Shown: one piece after another, positions 34,306 to 45,321 of the stretch
Position numbering within the stretch: position 1 is the first letter of the stretch
Layout of the letters: every line of letters starts with the position of its first letter
Assembly: GCA_963733915.1 (NCBI GenBank)
Contig: CAVTEP010000011.1
Span: 868,001-932,000, forward strand
DNA: 64,000 bases
Source of the DNA: Sulfomarinibacter sp963733915
Lineage (GTDB): Bacteria > Acidobacteriota > Thermoanaerobaculia > Thermoanaerobaculales > Sulfomarinibacteraceae
Direction: 5' to 3'
The notes under the pieces: generated by a model
What the model was told of the DNA's origin: nothing
The model's input: the letters and a program-made list of their open reading frames with translations, nothing else
Database searches by the model: none
Made by a program: the position numbers and the translations under genes

Positions 34306-36397
34306 ATGCCCCGTGTCATCCCCCTCGCTCGAGTCCGTAATATCGGCATCATGGCCCACATCGATGCCGGTAAGACGACGACTACTGAGCGTGTGCTCTA
34401 TTACACGGGCATCAACTACAAGATCGGTGAGGTTCACGACGGCACTGCGACCATGGATTGGATGCCGCAGGAACAGGAACGTGGCATCACCATCACCTCT
34501 GCAGCGACCACCTGCTTCTGGCGCGAACACCGCGTCAATATCATCGACACCCCCGGCCACGTGGACTTCACGGCTGAGGTCGAGCGTAGTCTGCGTGTGC
34601 TCGACGGTGCGGTGGCGATTTTCTGTGCGGTGGGTGGTGTCGAGCCCCAGTCGGAGACGGTGTGGCGGCAGGCGGACCGCTATGGTGTGCCGAGGGTGGC
34701 CTTCATCAACAAGATGGACCGGATCGGCGCCAACTTTGCGGCAGTCACCGATCAGATCCGCAACAAGCTGATGGCCAACGCGGTGGCGGTGCAGATCCCA
34801 CTCGGCAGCGAAGAGAACTTTGCCGGAGTGATCGATCTCGTGCGCATGAAGGTCTACCACTATCACGAGGAAACTCTCGGCGCCGAGTATCACGAACAGG
34901 ACGTTCCGGACGATTACCGCGCCGAGGTCGACGAGTACCGCGAACGCCTCTTCGAGGCGGTTGCGGAAACCTCCGAGGAGCTCCTCGAGCACTATCTGTC
35001 CGAAGGCTCGTTGAGCGAGGAGCAGATCCTCCAGGGTCTGAGAATCGGCACCATCAAAAACATGCTGGTGCCAGTCTTGTGCGGTTCCGCTTTCAAGAAC
35101 AAGGGCGTCCAGCCGCTGCTTGACGCAGTCGTCGACTACCTCCCCTCGCCGCTCGACGTCCCGCCGATCGAGGGTTTCCTCCCCGAAGGCAGCAAGGGCA
35201 GCAATATCCGCCACGCCGACGACGAACAGCCATTCGCAGCGTTGGTCTTCAAGATCATGACCGACCCCTTTGTCGGCCGGTTGGCGTTCATCCGTATCTA
35301 CTCGGGCAGCCTCGCGACCGGCTCATCGGTGGTGAACGCAGCCACCGGCAAGTCTGAGCGCATCGGCCGATTGCTCAAGATGCACGCCAACAAGCGCGAG
35401 GAGATTTCAGAGGTCTTCGCCGGCGACATCTGCGCCGTCGTCGGGCTTCGCAACGCCGGCACCGGCGATACGCTCTGCGACCGCAAGCACCGGATCGTGC
35501 TCGAGTCGATGCAGTTCCCGGAGCCGGTCATCTCGGTCGCTATCGAGCCCAAGACCAAGGCCGATCAGGAGATTCTGGGCGCTGCTCTCTCGAAGCTGAC
35601 TCAGGAAGACCCGACGTTCCGGGTCTCGGTCGACGACGAGACAGGACAGACCATCATCTCGGGGATGGGCGAGCTCCATCTCGAGATCATCGTCGACCGC
35701 CTGATGCGCGAGTTCAAGGTCGGCGCCAAGGTCGGCCGGCCGCAGGTGGCCTACCGCGAGGCAATCACCGCGGAAGCGAAGGGCGAGGGCCTTTTTGTCC
35801 GTCAGACCGGTGGTCGTGGAATATACGGTCACGCCAAGATCAGAATCTGGCCCCTCACCGACGGCACGGATTTTCTGTTCGTGGACGAGATCAGTCGGCG
35901 GGGTGATCCCGCGCGAGTTCATCCGCCCGGTTGAGATCGGAATCCGCGAGGCCATGGAGCGAGGCATACTCGCCGGGTACTCGTTGATGGGGGTCGGCGC
36001 GGCGCTCTATGACGGTTCGTTCCACGAGGTGGATTCGTCGGAGCTGGCATTCAAGGTCGCCGGGTCGATGGCCCTCATGGACGCCGCCAAAAAAGCCGGC
36101 CCGGTCCTCATGGAGCCGATCATGGCGGTTGAGGCGGTGACTCCCGAAGATTATCTCGGTGAGGTGATCGGAGATCTCAACCGCCGGGGCGGCCGCGTCA
36201 CCGGCATGGAATCGCGCGCCGGATACCAGGTTGCGACGGTCAATGTGCCGCTGTCCGAGATGTTCGGCTACTCCACAGATCTGCGTTCGCAGACCCAGGG
36301 GCGGGCCACGTACACCATGCAGTTCGATCACTACGACGAGGTGCCTCAGCCGAGGGCTGATCAGATCGTCGCCCGCGCTACGGGTATGACGGCGTAA
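34306..36397 (+). CDS. fusA: Elongation factor G, interrupted by a +1 frameshift
   Basis: EF-G drives translocation. The first frame (34306-35934) has GTPase motifs AHIDAGKTTTTERV, DTPGHVDFTAEVERS and NKMDRIG and domains II-III. It reads EIVGG-like sequence as DEISRRG and stops at TGA 35932. The next frame carries the rest of domains IV-V (GVIPREFIRPVEIGIREAMERG to the end at 36397). Removing one base, best the A at 35893, restores D-E-I-V-G-G-V-I-P as in other EF-Gs and gives 696 residues, the normal length. The gene is otherwise intact and is essential in the str operon, so an assembly error is likeliest. A real mutation or programmed shift is less likely: there is no obvious slippery codon and stop pair. 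Confidence 0.93.
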
Positions 36398-36407
36398 GGA
36401 GGCAGGA

Positions 36408-37601
<1,194 letters not shown>

Positions 37602-37604
37602 AAG

Positions 37605-37925
37605 ATGGCGAGCGACAAGATCCGCATCCGTCTCAAGGCTTACGACTACCGCCTGCTCGATCAGTCGGCGACGGAGATCGTAGACACTGCGCAACGCACC
37701 GGGGCGCGCATTGTGGGTCCAATCCCGCTGCCCACCCACATCCAGCGCTTTACGGTGCTGCGTTCGCCTCACGTCGACAAGAAGTCGCGCGAGCAGTTTG
37801 AGATTCGCACGCACAAAAGGCTGCTCGACATCCTCGAGCCGACCCAGCAGACCATCGATGCCTTGATGAAGCTCGAGCTGCCGGCCGGCGTCGATGTCGA
37901 AATCAAGGCCTACGGCGCAAGGTGA
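37605..37925 (+). CDS. rpsJ: 30S ribosomal protein S10
   Basis: This is a 106-residue S10 (NusE). It has IRIRLKAYDYRLLDQSATEIV and the signature GPIPLPTHIQRFTVLRSPHVDKKSREQFE split over normal positions. It also serves in antitermination with NusB. It is the first gene of the S10 block, joined directly to tuf. Confidence 0.98.
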   Translation: MASDKIRIRLKAYDYRLLDQSATEIVDTAQRTGARIVGPIPLPTHIQRFTVLRSPHVDKKSREQFEIRTHKRLLDILEPTQQTIDALMKLELPAGVDVEIKAYGAR

Positions 37926-37932
37926 GGGTGAC

Positions 37933-38559
37933 ATGGTACGCGGCATACTTGGCAAAAAAGTCGGCATGACCCAGATCTTCGACGATGAGGGAAAAGTGAT
38001 CCCCGTGACGGTGGTCGAAGCCGGGCCGTGTGTGGTCGTGCAACGCAAATCGCAAGACTCCGATGGCTATGAAATGGTGCAGATCGGGCTCGTCGAACGA
38101 AGCCCGAAACGGCACGCGTCGAAGGCGATCATCGGTCACTTTTCGGCGGCAGGTGTTCCGCCAACGCGGTTTGTCGCAGAGGTCCCGGTGGACGCGAACG
38201 ACGAGTCGAAGCCAGGGGACTCGGTGCTTGCTGACATCTTCGCGGCCGATGACACGGTGCAGATCATCGGACGGTCAAAAGGCCGCGGGTTCCAGGGCGT
38301 GATCAAACGCCACAACTTCAGTGGCGGTCGCGCCACCCACGGCTCGATGTTTCACCGTGCTCCAGGTTCCATTGGTCGTTCGGCGGACCCGTCGCGAGTC
38401 TTCCCGGGACAGGGAATGCCGGGCCAGATGGGTAACAAGCGGGTTACCGTCAAGAACGCGCAGGTGGTGAAGGTGGATGCAGAGCGCAACCTGCTCTTTC
38501 TCAGGGGCGGCGTCCCGGGTGCGCGCAACAGCTACATCCGGATAGTCAAGGCTTCGTGA
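37933..38559 (+). CDS. rplC: 50S ribosomal protein L3
   Basis: This is a 208-residue L3. ILGKKVGMTQIFDDEGKVIPVTVVE starts the fold. The signature FSGGRATHGSMFHRAPGSIG lies in the loop reaching the peptidyl-transferase centre. ATG 37933 is preceded by a GGTGAGGGTG site. It is 7 nt after rpsJ. Confidence 0.98.
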   Translation: MVRGILGKKVGMTQIFDDEGKVIPVTVVEAGPCVVVQRKSQDSDGYEMVQIGLVERSPKRHASKAIIGHFSAAGVPPTRFVAEVPVDANDESKPGDSVLADIFAADDTVQIIGRSKGRGFQGVIKRHNFSGGRATHGSMFHRAPGSIGRSADPSRVFPGQGMPGQMGNKRVTVKNAQVVKVDAERNLLFLRGGVPGARNSYIRIVKAS

Positions 38560-38575
38560 GGGGATGGGTGGTGTC

Positions 38576-39199
38576 ATGAAGATTGAAGTCAGGAACTGGG
38601 ACAACGAGGTGACGGGCAAAATCGAGCTCCCGGACGCCGTCTTCGGCCGCGAGGTGAATCAGCACCTGGTGTGGGAGGTCGTGCGCGCCTACCTTGCGGG
38701 TCGTCGCCGCGGCACGCACAAAACCAAGGAGCGCTCCGATGTCACGGGATCCCGCTCGAAGCCCTGGAAGCAGAAGCACACAGGGCGCGCCCGAGCCGGC
38801 TCAAAACAGTCTCCGCTCTGGCGATCGGGAGGAACCGCGCACGGTCCTCGACCGCGGTCGTACGAGCAGAAGGTCAACAAGAAAGCCCGTCGAGCGGCGC
38901 TGAGCGGTGTCCTTTCGCAGCGACTTGCCGAGGGAAGGCTGTTGGTTCTGAGCTCGCTCGAGCTCGATGCGCCGAAGACCAAGGACTTCGTCGCGCGTCT
39001 CGCGAGTCTCGGGGTCAAGGGGGAAAAGGTGCTGTTCGTCGACGGCCTCGAAAACCTCAACCTTCACCTGGCGAGCCGCAACCGGCCCGAGATCAAGATG
39101 ATCGATGCCGGCTCGCTCAACGCCTACGAGGTGCTCAACCATCGCTGGGTGGTGGCATCGGAACCCGCGTTGCGTTCGCTCGCGGAGGTGCTGTCATGA
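38576..39199 (+). CDS. rplD: 50S ribosomal protein L4
   Basis: This is a 207-residue L4. The extended loop that lines the exit tunnel is visible as GSRSKPWKQKHTGRARAGS followed by SPLWRSGGTAHGP. In E. coli L4 also represses the S10 operon. It overlaps rplW by 4 nt (ATGA). Confidence 0.97.
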   Translation: MKIEVRNWDNEVTGKIELPDAVFGREVNQHLVWEVVRAYLAGRRRGTHKTKERSDVTGSRSKPWKQKHTGRARAGSKQSPLWRSGGTAHGPRPRSYEQKVNKKARRAALSGVLSQRLAEGRLLVLSSLELDAPKTKDFVARLASLGVKGEKVLFVDGLENLNLHLASRNRPEIKMIDAGSLNAYEVLNHRWVVASEPALRSLAEVLS

Positions 39200-39489
39200 A
39201 GCCGCGCGAGATTATCCTGAGGCCGCTGATCACCGAGAAAACGACCCTCATGCAGGAGCGCGAGAATACGGTCTGTTTCGAGGTCGACCGCCGGGCCAAC
39301 AAGATTCAGATCGGCAAGGCGGTGGAAGAACTCTTCGACGTCAAGGTCACTGGTGTCCATATCGTCAGCCGCAAGGGCAAGCCGATTCAACGATTCGGCC
39401 GCACGGTAAACCACCGGGCTGCCAGTCGCAAAGCGTACGTAAAGCTGGCGGCTGGTTCGAAAACGCTCGAGTTCTTCGAAGGTATTTGA
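39196..39489 (+). CDS. rplW: 50S ribosomal protein L23
   Basis: This is a 97-residue L23 with REIILRPLITEKTTLM and the conserved VDRRANKIQIGKAVEELFDVKV. It sits at the tunnel exit and docks SRP and trigger factor. It starts at ATG 39196 inside the end of rplD. Confidence 0.97.
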   Translation: MKPREIILRPLITEKTTLMQERENTVCFEVDRRANKIQIGKAVEELFDVKVTGVHIVSRKGKPIQRFGRTVNHRAASRKAYVKLAAGSKTLEFFEGI

Positions 39490-39499
39490 GGAGTCTGTC

Positions 39500-40327
39500 A
39501 TGGCGATCCGGTCGTACAAACCGACGTCTCCCGGACGGCGCTTCGTCACCAGCTCCGATTTCAAGGAGCTGTCCACGGACCGTCCGGAGAAGAAGCTCAC
39601 AACTGGCACGACGCGCTCCTCGGGGCGCAACAACGAGGGCCACATCACCTCACGCCATCGCGGCAGGGGTCACAAACGGCGTTATCGCATCATCGACTTC
39701 CGACGCGACAAGTTTGAGGTGCCGGCCCGGGTTGCAACCATCGAATACGACCCGAATCGCTCGGCCAACATCGCCCTGCTTCACTACGCCGACGGCGAAA
39801 AGCGGTACATCCTGGCCCCGACGGGTCTCGCTGTTGGTGCCACGGTGATCGCCGGCACCAAGGTCGAAGTGCGGCCGGCCAACGCCATGCCGATTGGCAA
39901 CATTCCGCTCGGCACCCAGGTCCACAACGTCGAGCTCAAACCCGGCAAGGGCGGGCAAATGGTGCGGTCGGCGGGGACCTCGGCCCAGATCATGGCCAAG
40001 GAGGGCAAGTACACGACCCTCCGCATGCCGTCGGGCGAGATGCGGATGGTGCTGTCGGTCTGCATGGCGACCATCGGCCAGGTTGGCAACGCGGAGCACA
40101 ATAACCTCTCGGTCGGCAAGGCCGGGCGCTCGCGGTGGCTCGGTGTCCGGCCGCAGACCCGTGGCACGGCCATGAATCCGGTCGACCACCCGCATGGCGG
40201 TGGTGAGGGCCGCAACAAGGGCGGTCACCCGGTTTCTCCGTGGGGTTGGCCGACCAAGGGCGCCAAGACCCGCAGCAAAAAGGCGGCGTCGAATCGATTC
40301 ATCGTGGCGCGCCGCAAGAAGAAGTAG
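39500..40327 (+). CDS. rplB: 50S ribosomal protein L2
   Basis: This is a 275-residue L2. The peptidyl-transferase region contains GTAMNPVDHPHGGGEGR with the conserved His. The N-terminal part has GRNNEGHITSRHRGRGHKR. It ends in a basic tail. It is 10 nt after rplW. Confidence 0.98.
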   Translation: MAIRSYKPTSPGRRFVTSSDFKELSTDRPEKKLTTGTTRSSGRNNEGHITSRHRGRGHKRRYRIIDFRRDKFEVPARVATIEYDPNRSANIALLHYADGEKRYILAPTGLAVGATVIAGTKVEVRPANAMPIGNIPLGTQVHNVELKPGKGGQMVRSAGTSAQIMAKEGKYTTLRMPSGEMRMVLSVCMATIGQVGNAEHNNLSVGKAGRSRWLGVRPQTRGTAMNPVDHPHGGGEGRNKGGHPVSPWGWPTKGAKTRSKKAASNRFIVARRKKK

Positions 40328-40335
40328 GGGGGAAG

Positions 40336-40614
40336 ATGGCTCGGTCAATCAAAAAAGGCCCGTTCGTCGACGAACACCTGGCCAAGAAGATCGAAAATCT
40401 GAGTGGTGCCGGCGACCGCCGGGTGATCAAGACCTGGTCGCGGCGCTCGACGGTCACACCTTTGATGGTGGGAATCACCATTGCAGTCCACAACGGTCAC
40501 AAGTTCGTGCCGGTCTTCATCACCGAGAACATGGTCGGGCACAAGCTCGGTGAGTTCGCGCCGACCCGGACGTTCCGCGGCCACTCCGGCAGAAAAGAGA
40601 AGGGCGTGCGGTAG
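40336..40614 (+). CDS. rpsS: 30S ribosomal protein S19
   Basis: This is a 92-residue S19 with MARSIKKGPFVDEHL, the conserved IKTWSRRSTVTPLMVG and the signature HNGHKFVPVFITENMVGHKLGEF. It is a 30S head protein bound to S13. ATG 40336 is chosen over the longer shadow frame. Confidence 0.97.
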   Translation: MARSIKKGPFVDEHLAKKIENLSGAGDRRVIKTWSRRSTVTPLMVGITIAVHNGHKFVPVFITENMVGHKLGEFAPTRTFRGHSGRKEKGVR

Positions 40615-40619
40615 GGGGC

Positions 40620-40967
40620 ATGATGGAATCACGAGCTGAACTCCGGTACTATCGCTCTTCGCCGCAAAAGGTGAGGCTGGTGGTGGACATGGTGCGCGGT
40701 CAGGCTGTGGAGCCCGCCCTCACCTCGCTACAGCTGAGTCCCAAGTACGCGGCGAAGGATGTTGCCAAACTGGTGAAATCGGCGCTCGCCAACCTCGAAC
40801 AGGCGCAGCCCGGCGTTGATGTCGACAGGGTCTTCATCAGCAGGATCACGGTTGACGACGGCCCCCGATTGCGGCGCGGGCGACCGGCATCGAAGTGGGT
40901 GAGGATGCACCGCATCCTCAAGCGGATGTGCCACGTGACCGTCGAACTGGCCGTCAAGGAATCGTAG
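40620..40967 (+). CDS. rplV: 50S ribosomal protein L22
   Basis: This is a 115-residue L22. It has YYRSSPQKVRLVVDMVRGQ and the beta-hairpin region GPRLRRGRPASKWVRMHRI that reaches into the exit tunnel. ATG 40620 or ATG 40623 could be the start; the difference is one Met. Confidence 0.97.
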   Translation: MMESRAELRYYRSSPQKVRLVVDMVRGQAVEPALTSLQLSPKYAAKDVAKLVKSALANLEQAQPGVDVDRVFISRITVDDGPRLRRGRPASKWVRMHRILKRMCHVTVELAVKES

Positions 40968-40977
40968 GGAGGACGTA

Positions 40978-41631
40978 GTGGGACAGAAGACGCATCCGTA
41001 CGGCTTTCGCCTCGGTTACAACAACACCTGGCGATCGCGCTGGTACGCCGAAGGCAAGAATTACGCGAACCTCCTGCACGAGGACCTGCAGCTGCGGCAG
41101 GAGCTGCTACAACGCCTCGAGAACGCCGCCGTCAGCGCGGTCGACATCGAGCGCACGGCGTCAAAGCTGCGGGTCAACATCCTCTCCGGGCGGCCCGGAA
41201 TCATCATCGGCCGCAAGGGCGCCGAGGTGGACAAGCTGCGTGACGACCTCATGCGTCGGTACGGGCAGGACATCCACATCAACATCCAGGAGATCCAGCG
41301 GCCCGAGATTGATTCCCATCTCATCGCAGCCAACGTGGCGCGCCAGTTGGAGCGACGAATTGCTTTTCGGCGAGCGATGCGACGGGCAATCGAGAATGCG
41401 CTCCGCTTCGGTGCCCAGGGGATCAAGATTCGCTGTGCCGGGCGTCTGAACGGTGCCGAGATCGCGCGCTCCGAGTGGTACCAGCAGGGGCGGCTACCGC
41501 TCCACACCTTGAAGGCGGACATCGACTACGGTTTCAAGACCGCCTACACGACCTATGGGGTGATCGGGATCAAGGTCTGGGTCTACAGGGGCGAGCGTCA
41601 CCGGGCGCGCGGCGTCCGGCCCCGCGTCTGA
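40978..41631 (+). CDS. rpsC: 30S ribosomal protein S3
   Basis: This is a 217-residue S3 starting at GTG 40978 (MGQKTHPYGFRLGYN). The KH domain has GRPGIIIGRKGAEVDKL, and the C-terminal domain has GRLNGAEIARSEWYQQGRLPLHTL. It helps form the mRNA entry channel. Confidence 0.98.
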   Translation: MGQKTHPYGFRLGYNNTWRSRWYAEGKNYANLLHEDLQLRQELLQRLENAAVSAVDIERTASKLRVNILSGRPGIIIGRKGAEVDKLRDDLMRRYGQDIHINIQEIQRPEIDSHLIAANVARQLERRIAFRRAMRRAIENALRFGAQGIKIRCAGRLNGAEIARSEWYQQGRLPLHTLKADIDYGFKTAYTTYGVIGIKVWVYRGERHRARGVRPRV

Positions 41632-41644
41632 AGGAGTTTCTGCC

Positions 41645-42057
<413 letters not shown>

Positions 42058-42061
<4 letters not shown>

Positions 42062-42258
42062 AGGCGAAGGAATTCCGTGAACGCTCCGATGACGAGCTCC
42101 GCAAATCCCTTGGAGACCTCGAAGAGCAGCTTTTCAAGTTGCGCTTTCAGAAGTCGACAGGGCAGATTGAAAACCCAATCAAGATTCGCGAGGTCCGCAA
42201 GGACATCGCTCGCGTGCTGACGGTGATCAACGAGCGTCAGAACGAGGGGGGTGCATGA
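42058..42258 (+). CDS. rpmC: 50S ribosomal protein L29
   Basis: This is a 66-residue two-helix protein with the L29 signature QKSTGQIENPIKIREVRKDIARVLT. It lies near the tunnel exit next to L23. It overlaps both neighbours by 4 nt. Confidence 0.96.
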
Positions 42259-42524
42259 TGAGCGACAAAGAAAAGGCCTCGCGAAAAACGACAAAGGTCG
42301 GTCTGGTGACTTCCAGCGCGGCGGACAAGGCGGTGGTCGTGAAGGTGGAAAACCTGATCATGCATCCGCTGTACCAAAAGTTCGTGCGCACGACGTCGAA
42401 GTTCATGGCGCACGACGAAGAGAACACCTGCAACGAAGGCGATCGCGTGCTCATCGAGGAATGCCGGCCGCTGTCCAAGCGAAAGCGCTGGCGGGTCCGC
42501 AAGGTCATCGAGCGAGCGCAGTAG
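42255..42524 (+). CDS. rpsQ: 30S ribosomal protein S17
   Basis: This is an 89-residue OB-fold protein with KVGLVTSSAADKAVVVKVENLIMHPLY broken at normal positions, and ECRPLSKRKRWRVRKVIE as the signature end. It binds 16S rRNA. ATG 42255 or 42258 could be used. Confidence 0.96.
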   Translation: MMSDKEKASRKTTKVGLVTSSAADKAVVVKVENLIMHPLYQKFVRTTSKFMAHDEENTCNEGDRVLIEECRPLSKRKRWRVRKVIERAQ

Positions 42525-42539
42525 GTCGAGGGGGACGCG

Positions 42540-42911
42540 ATGATTCAGATGGGAACAATGCTTGTAGTCGCCGACAACTCCGGCGCTCGCAAGTTGTTTG
42601 CGATTCGCCAGCTTGGCGGTTCGTCGGCGCCGCGTTACGCGGGGCTCGGCGATATCATCGTCTGCTCCGTCAAGGAAGCTGTGCCGGAGTCAGATATCAA
42701 AAAGGGAACCGTCGTCAAAGCGGTGATCGTTCGGACCCGTTCGCGCGCCCGCCGGCGCGACGGCACGTATATCAAGTTCGATGAGAACGCGGCGGTGCTG
42801 GTCAATGCCGAAAAAGACCCGATCGGTACCCGCGTCTTCGGTCCAGTGGCCCGTGAGCTGCGCGAAAAGCGGTTCATGAAGATCGTGTCGCTGGCGCCCG
42901 AGGTCCTTTAG
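42540..42911 (+). CDS. rplN: 50S ribosomal protein L14
   Basis: This is a 123-residue L14 with MIQMGTMLVVADNSGARKL, the signature GDIIVCSVKEAVPESDIKKG and GTRVFGPVARELREKRFMKI. It is at the subunit interface (bridge B8) and binds the silencing factor RsfS in other bacteria. Confidence 0.98.
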   Translation: MIQMGTMLVVADNSGARKLFAIRQLGGSSAPRYAGLGDIIVCSVKEAVPESDIKKGTVVKAVIVRTRSRARRRDGTYIKFDENAAVLVNAEKDPIGTRVFGPVARELREKRFMKIVSLAPEVL

Positions 42912-42920
42912 GAGCAAGAG

Positions 42921-43238
42921 ATGAAGATCAAAAAGGGTGACTCCGTCGAAGTCATTTCCGGCAAGGACGCCGGCAAACGGGGCCGTGTCCTGGTCGTCGA
43001 TCGTGGCCGCGAGCGACTCGTGATTGAAGGCGTCAACATGATCAAACGACACACTCGCCCCAATCCGCAGAAAAACGTCAAGGGCGGGATCGTGGAGCGC
43101 GAGGCCTCCATTCATGCCTCCAATGTGATGGTGGTTTCACCGGACAGCGGTAATCGCTCCCGCGTCGGCAACAAGGTTCTCGACGACGGACGAAGGGTCC
43201 GGGTCGCCAAGGTCGACGGCGCGATTCTCGACCGATAG
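42921..43238 (+). CDS. rplX: 50S ribosomal protein L24
   Basis: This is a 105-residue protein with the KOW motif KKGDSVEVISGKDAGKRGRV and the typical NMIKRHTRPNPQ. It starts 50S assembly. It is 9 nt after rplN and 8 nt before rplE. Confidence 0.97.
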   Translation: MKIKKGDSVEVISGKDAGKRGRVLVVDRGRERLVIEGVNMIKRHTRPNPQKNVKGGIVEREASIHASNVMVVSPDSGNRSRVGNKVLDDGRRVRVAKVDGAILDR

Positions 43239-43246
43239 GAGGGACG

Positions 43247-43789
43247 ATGGCGCGCTTACTCAAAAAATATCGTGACGAGGTCTTCCCGCAGCTTCAGAAG
43301 GAGTTCGGGCTGACCAACCCGATGCAGGTCCCGAAGATCACCAAGATCACCTGCAACATCGGGACCGGTGAAGCCAGCCGCAATGCAAAGATCATGGATG
43401 TCGCCATGGAACAGCTTGGCAACATCACCGGCCAGCTACCCGAGGTGCGGCGGGCCCGCAAGTCGATCGCCGCGTTCAAGCTTCGCGAGGGCATGCCGGT
43501 TGGAGTGCGGGTGACCCTGCGCAGAGAGCGGATGTACGAGTTCCTCGACCGCCTCATCTCTGTCGGTCTTCCCCGGGTGCGCGACTTCCGAGGGGTGTCG
43601 GCCAACGCGTTCGACGGTCGCGGCAACTACACCCTCGGCATTCGCGACATTCTGGTCTTCCCGGAAGTGGATTACCAGAAGGTCGAGGGAACTATGGGAA
43701 TGAACATCACGATCACCACGACGGCCCCCAGTGACGACCAGGCGCGTTCGCTCCTGGCCGGCATGGGGATGCCGTTCAAGGGTCGTTAG
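43247..43789 (+). CDS. rplE: 50S ribosomal protein L5
   Basis: This is a 180-residue L5 with the signature VPKITKITCNIGTGEAS, the RKSIAAFKLREGMPVGVRVTLR segment split by normal spacing, and GLPRVRDFRGVS. It binds 5S rRNA and contacts P-site tRNA. Confidence 0.98.
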   Translation: MARLLKKYRDEVFPQLQKEFGLTNPMQVPKITKITCNIGTGEASRNAKIMDVAMEQLGNITGQLPEVRRARKSIAAFKLREGMPVGVRVTLRRERMYEFLDRLISVGLPRVRDFRGVSANAFDGRGNYTLGIRDILVFPEVDYQKVEGTMGMNITITTTAPSDDQARSLLAGMGMPFKGR

Positions 43790-43797
43790 GAGGCACC

Positions 43798-43983
43798 GTG
43801 GCACGCAAGGCAATGATCGCGAAGAGCCTGAGAAAGCCGAAATTCAAGGTCCGTCAGCGCAACCGGTGCCGTGCCTGCGGCCGACCGCGGGGCTATATGC
43901 GCAAGTTCCAGCTGTGCAGACTGTGCTTCCGCAAGATGGCACTCGAGGGATTTCTCCCCGGGGTCACCAAGGCGAGCTGGTGA
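43798..43983 (+). CDS. rpsN: 30S ribosomal protein S14, zinc-binding short form
   Basis: This is a 61-residue S14 of the short (type Z) class. C24, C27, C40 and C43 form the zinc site in NRCRACGRPRG...CRLCFR. GTG start at 43798. It works in the 30S head. The zinc form adds to the zinc-dependent character of this ribosome (S4 and L36 also have metal sites). Confidence 0.97.
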   Translation: MARKAMIAKSLRKPKFKVRQRNRCRACGRPRGYMRKFQLCRLCFRKMALEGFLPGVTKASW

Positions 43984-43994
43984 GGGGTTAAGAC

Positions 43995-44393
43995 ATGAGC
44001 ATGACTGATCCGATTGCAGATCTTCTGACACACATCCGGAATGCGACGAAAGTGCGTCACGATCGCACCGACATTCCGGCGTCAAAGATGAAGCTCGAGG
44101 TCGCCAAGATCCTCAAGCAGGAAGGTTTCATCCGGACCTTCAAGGTGCTCGAGGAAGGGCCGCAGGGCACCATCCGCATCTATTTGAAGTATGCCGATGA
44201 CGGCGAACCGGTGATCCACGGCCTGCAGCGCGTATCGCGACCCGGCTGCAGGATCTACCGCGGTGTTGATGATTTGCCAAAGGTCCGCAATGGGCTCGGG
44301 GTTGCGGTGATCTCGACCAACCGGGGCATCCTCACCGACGAACAGGCGCGGGGCCTGCGAGTGGGCGGCGAAGTCCTGTGTGAGATCTGGTAG
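43995..44393 (+). CDS. rpsH: 30S ribosomal protein S8
   Basis: This is a 132-residue S8 with MTDPIADLLTHIRNA and the signature GLGVAVISTNRGILTDEQAR. It binds helix 21 of 16S rRNA and in E. coli represses the spc operon. Confidence 0.98.
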   Translation: MSMTDPIADLLTHIRNATKVRHDRTDIPASKMKLEVAKILKQEGFIRTFKVLEEGPQGTIRIYLKYADDGEPVIHGLQRVSRPGCRIYRGVDDLPKVRNGLGVAVISTNRGILTDEQARGLRVGGEVLCEIW

Positions 44394-44402
44394 GGGGAAG
44401 CG

Positions 44403-44948
44403 ATGTCACGGATAGGAAAACAACCGGTTCCGGTTCCCAAGGGTGTCGAAATCTCGGTTGCCGATCAGGTGATCCGGGTCAAGGGACCCAAGGGCGCGCT
44501 CCAGGTCGACCTGGTGCCAGGCATCTCGGCTGTGGTCGAGGACGGGGTCCTCAACATCAACCGTGCCGATGATGAACAGCAGACACGGGCGTACCACGGC
44601 CTGGTACGTGCGCTGGCGGCCAACGCCGCCACCGGCGTTTCGGAGGGATGGTCGAAGGAGCTCGAAATCGTCGGCATCGGATACCGGGCCGAAAGCAAGG
44701 GAGCGAGCGTGGTCTTCAACCTCGGCTATTCTCACCCGATCAATTTTGCCGTACCAAACGGTATCGAGATCGACGTCGATGCCAAGACCTACAAGGTCAC
44801 GGTTAGAGGTATCGACCGTCAGCAGGTCGGCCAGATCGCTGCGGAGATTCGTGCGTTGCGGCCGCCCGAGCCCTACAAGGGCAAGGGGATCCGTTACGCA
44901 AACGAACGAGTCCGCACGAAGGCCGGGAAGCAGGGGGCGACAGCATGA
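44403..44948 (+). CDS. rplF: 50S ribosomal protein L6
   Basis: This is a 181-residue L6 with MSRIGKQPVPVPKGVEI and the signature PPEPYKGKGIRYANE near the end. It stabilises the sarcin-ricin loop base. It overlaps rplR by 4 nt (ATGA). Confidence 0.98.
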   Translation: MSRIGKQPVPVPKGVEISVADQVIRVKGPKGALQVDLVPGISAVVEDGVLNINRADDEQQTRAYHGLVRALAANAATGVSEGWSKELEIVGIGYRAESKGASVVFNLGYSHPINFAVPNGIEIDVDAKTYKVTVRGIDRQQVGQIAAEIRALRPPEPYKGKGIRYANERVRTKAGKQGATA

Positions 44949-45310
44949 GGGTTCAAGACCGTAAGCAGCGTCGGGTTCGGATGAAGCGCCGCTACCGCGA
45001 CGCAGTGCGCGGGACGTCGAGCCGCCCTCGCCTGTCCGTATACCGGAGCCTGCGACACGTGTATGCCCAGGTCATTGACGACGAGCGCGGCGAGACGTTG
45101 GTCTCCGCCTCAACGCTCGAAAAGTCGGCGGCGGGGAGTCTCAAGACGACCGGCAGCCGCGAAGCCGGGACCTTTCTCGGCAAGTTGATCGGCGAGCGGG
45201 CCAAGGAGCGCGGTGTCGAGTCGGTGGTGTTCGATCGTGGTGGCTTCAAGTACCACGGTGTGATTCGTGCCATAGCGGAAGGCGCCCGTGAAGCGGGCCT
45301 GAAGTTCTAG
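44945..45310 (+). CDS. rplR: 50S ribosomal protein L18
   Basis: This is a 121-residue L18 with RRVRMKRRYRDAVRGTSSRPRLSVYRS split at normal positions, and FDRGGFKYHGVIRAIAEGAREAGLKF at the end. It binds 5S rRNA with L5. Confidence 0.97.
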   Translation: MRVQDRKQRRVRMKRRYRDAVRGTSSRPRLSVYRSLRHVYAQVIDDERGETLVSASTLEKSAAGSLKTTGSREAGTFLGKLIGERAKERGVESVVFDRGGFKYHGVIRAIAEGAREAGLKF

Positions 45311-45321
45311 GGGAAGCAGAG

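Noticed and set aside
35880..35940. Programmed +1 frameshift in fusA
   Set aside because: No slippery codon with an adjacent stop or internal ribosome-site-like stimulator is seen, and EF-G genes are not known to use one; an assembly indel explains it better.
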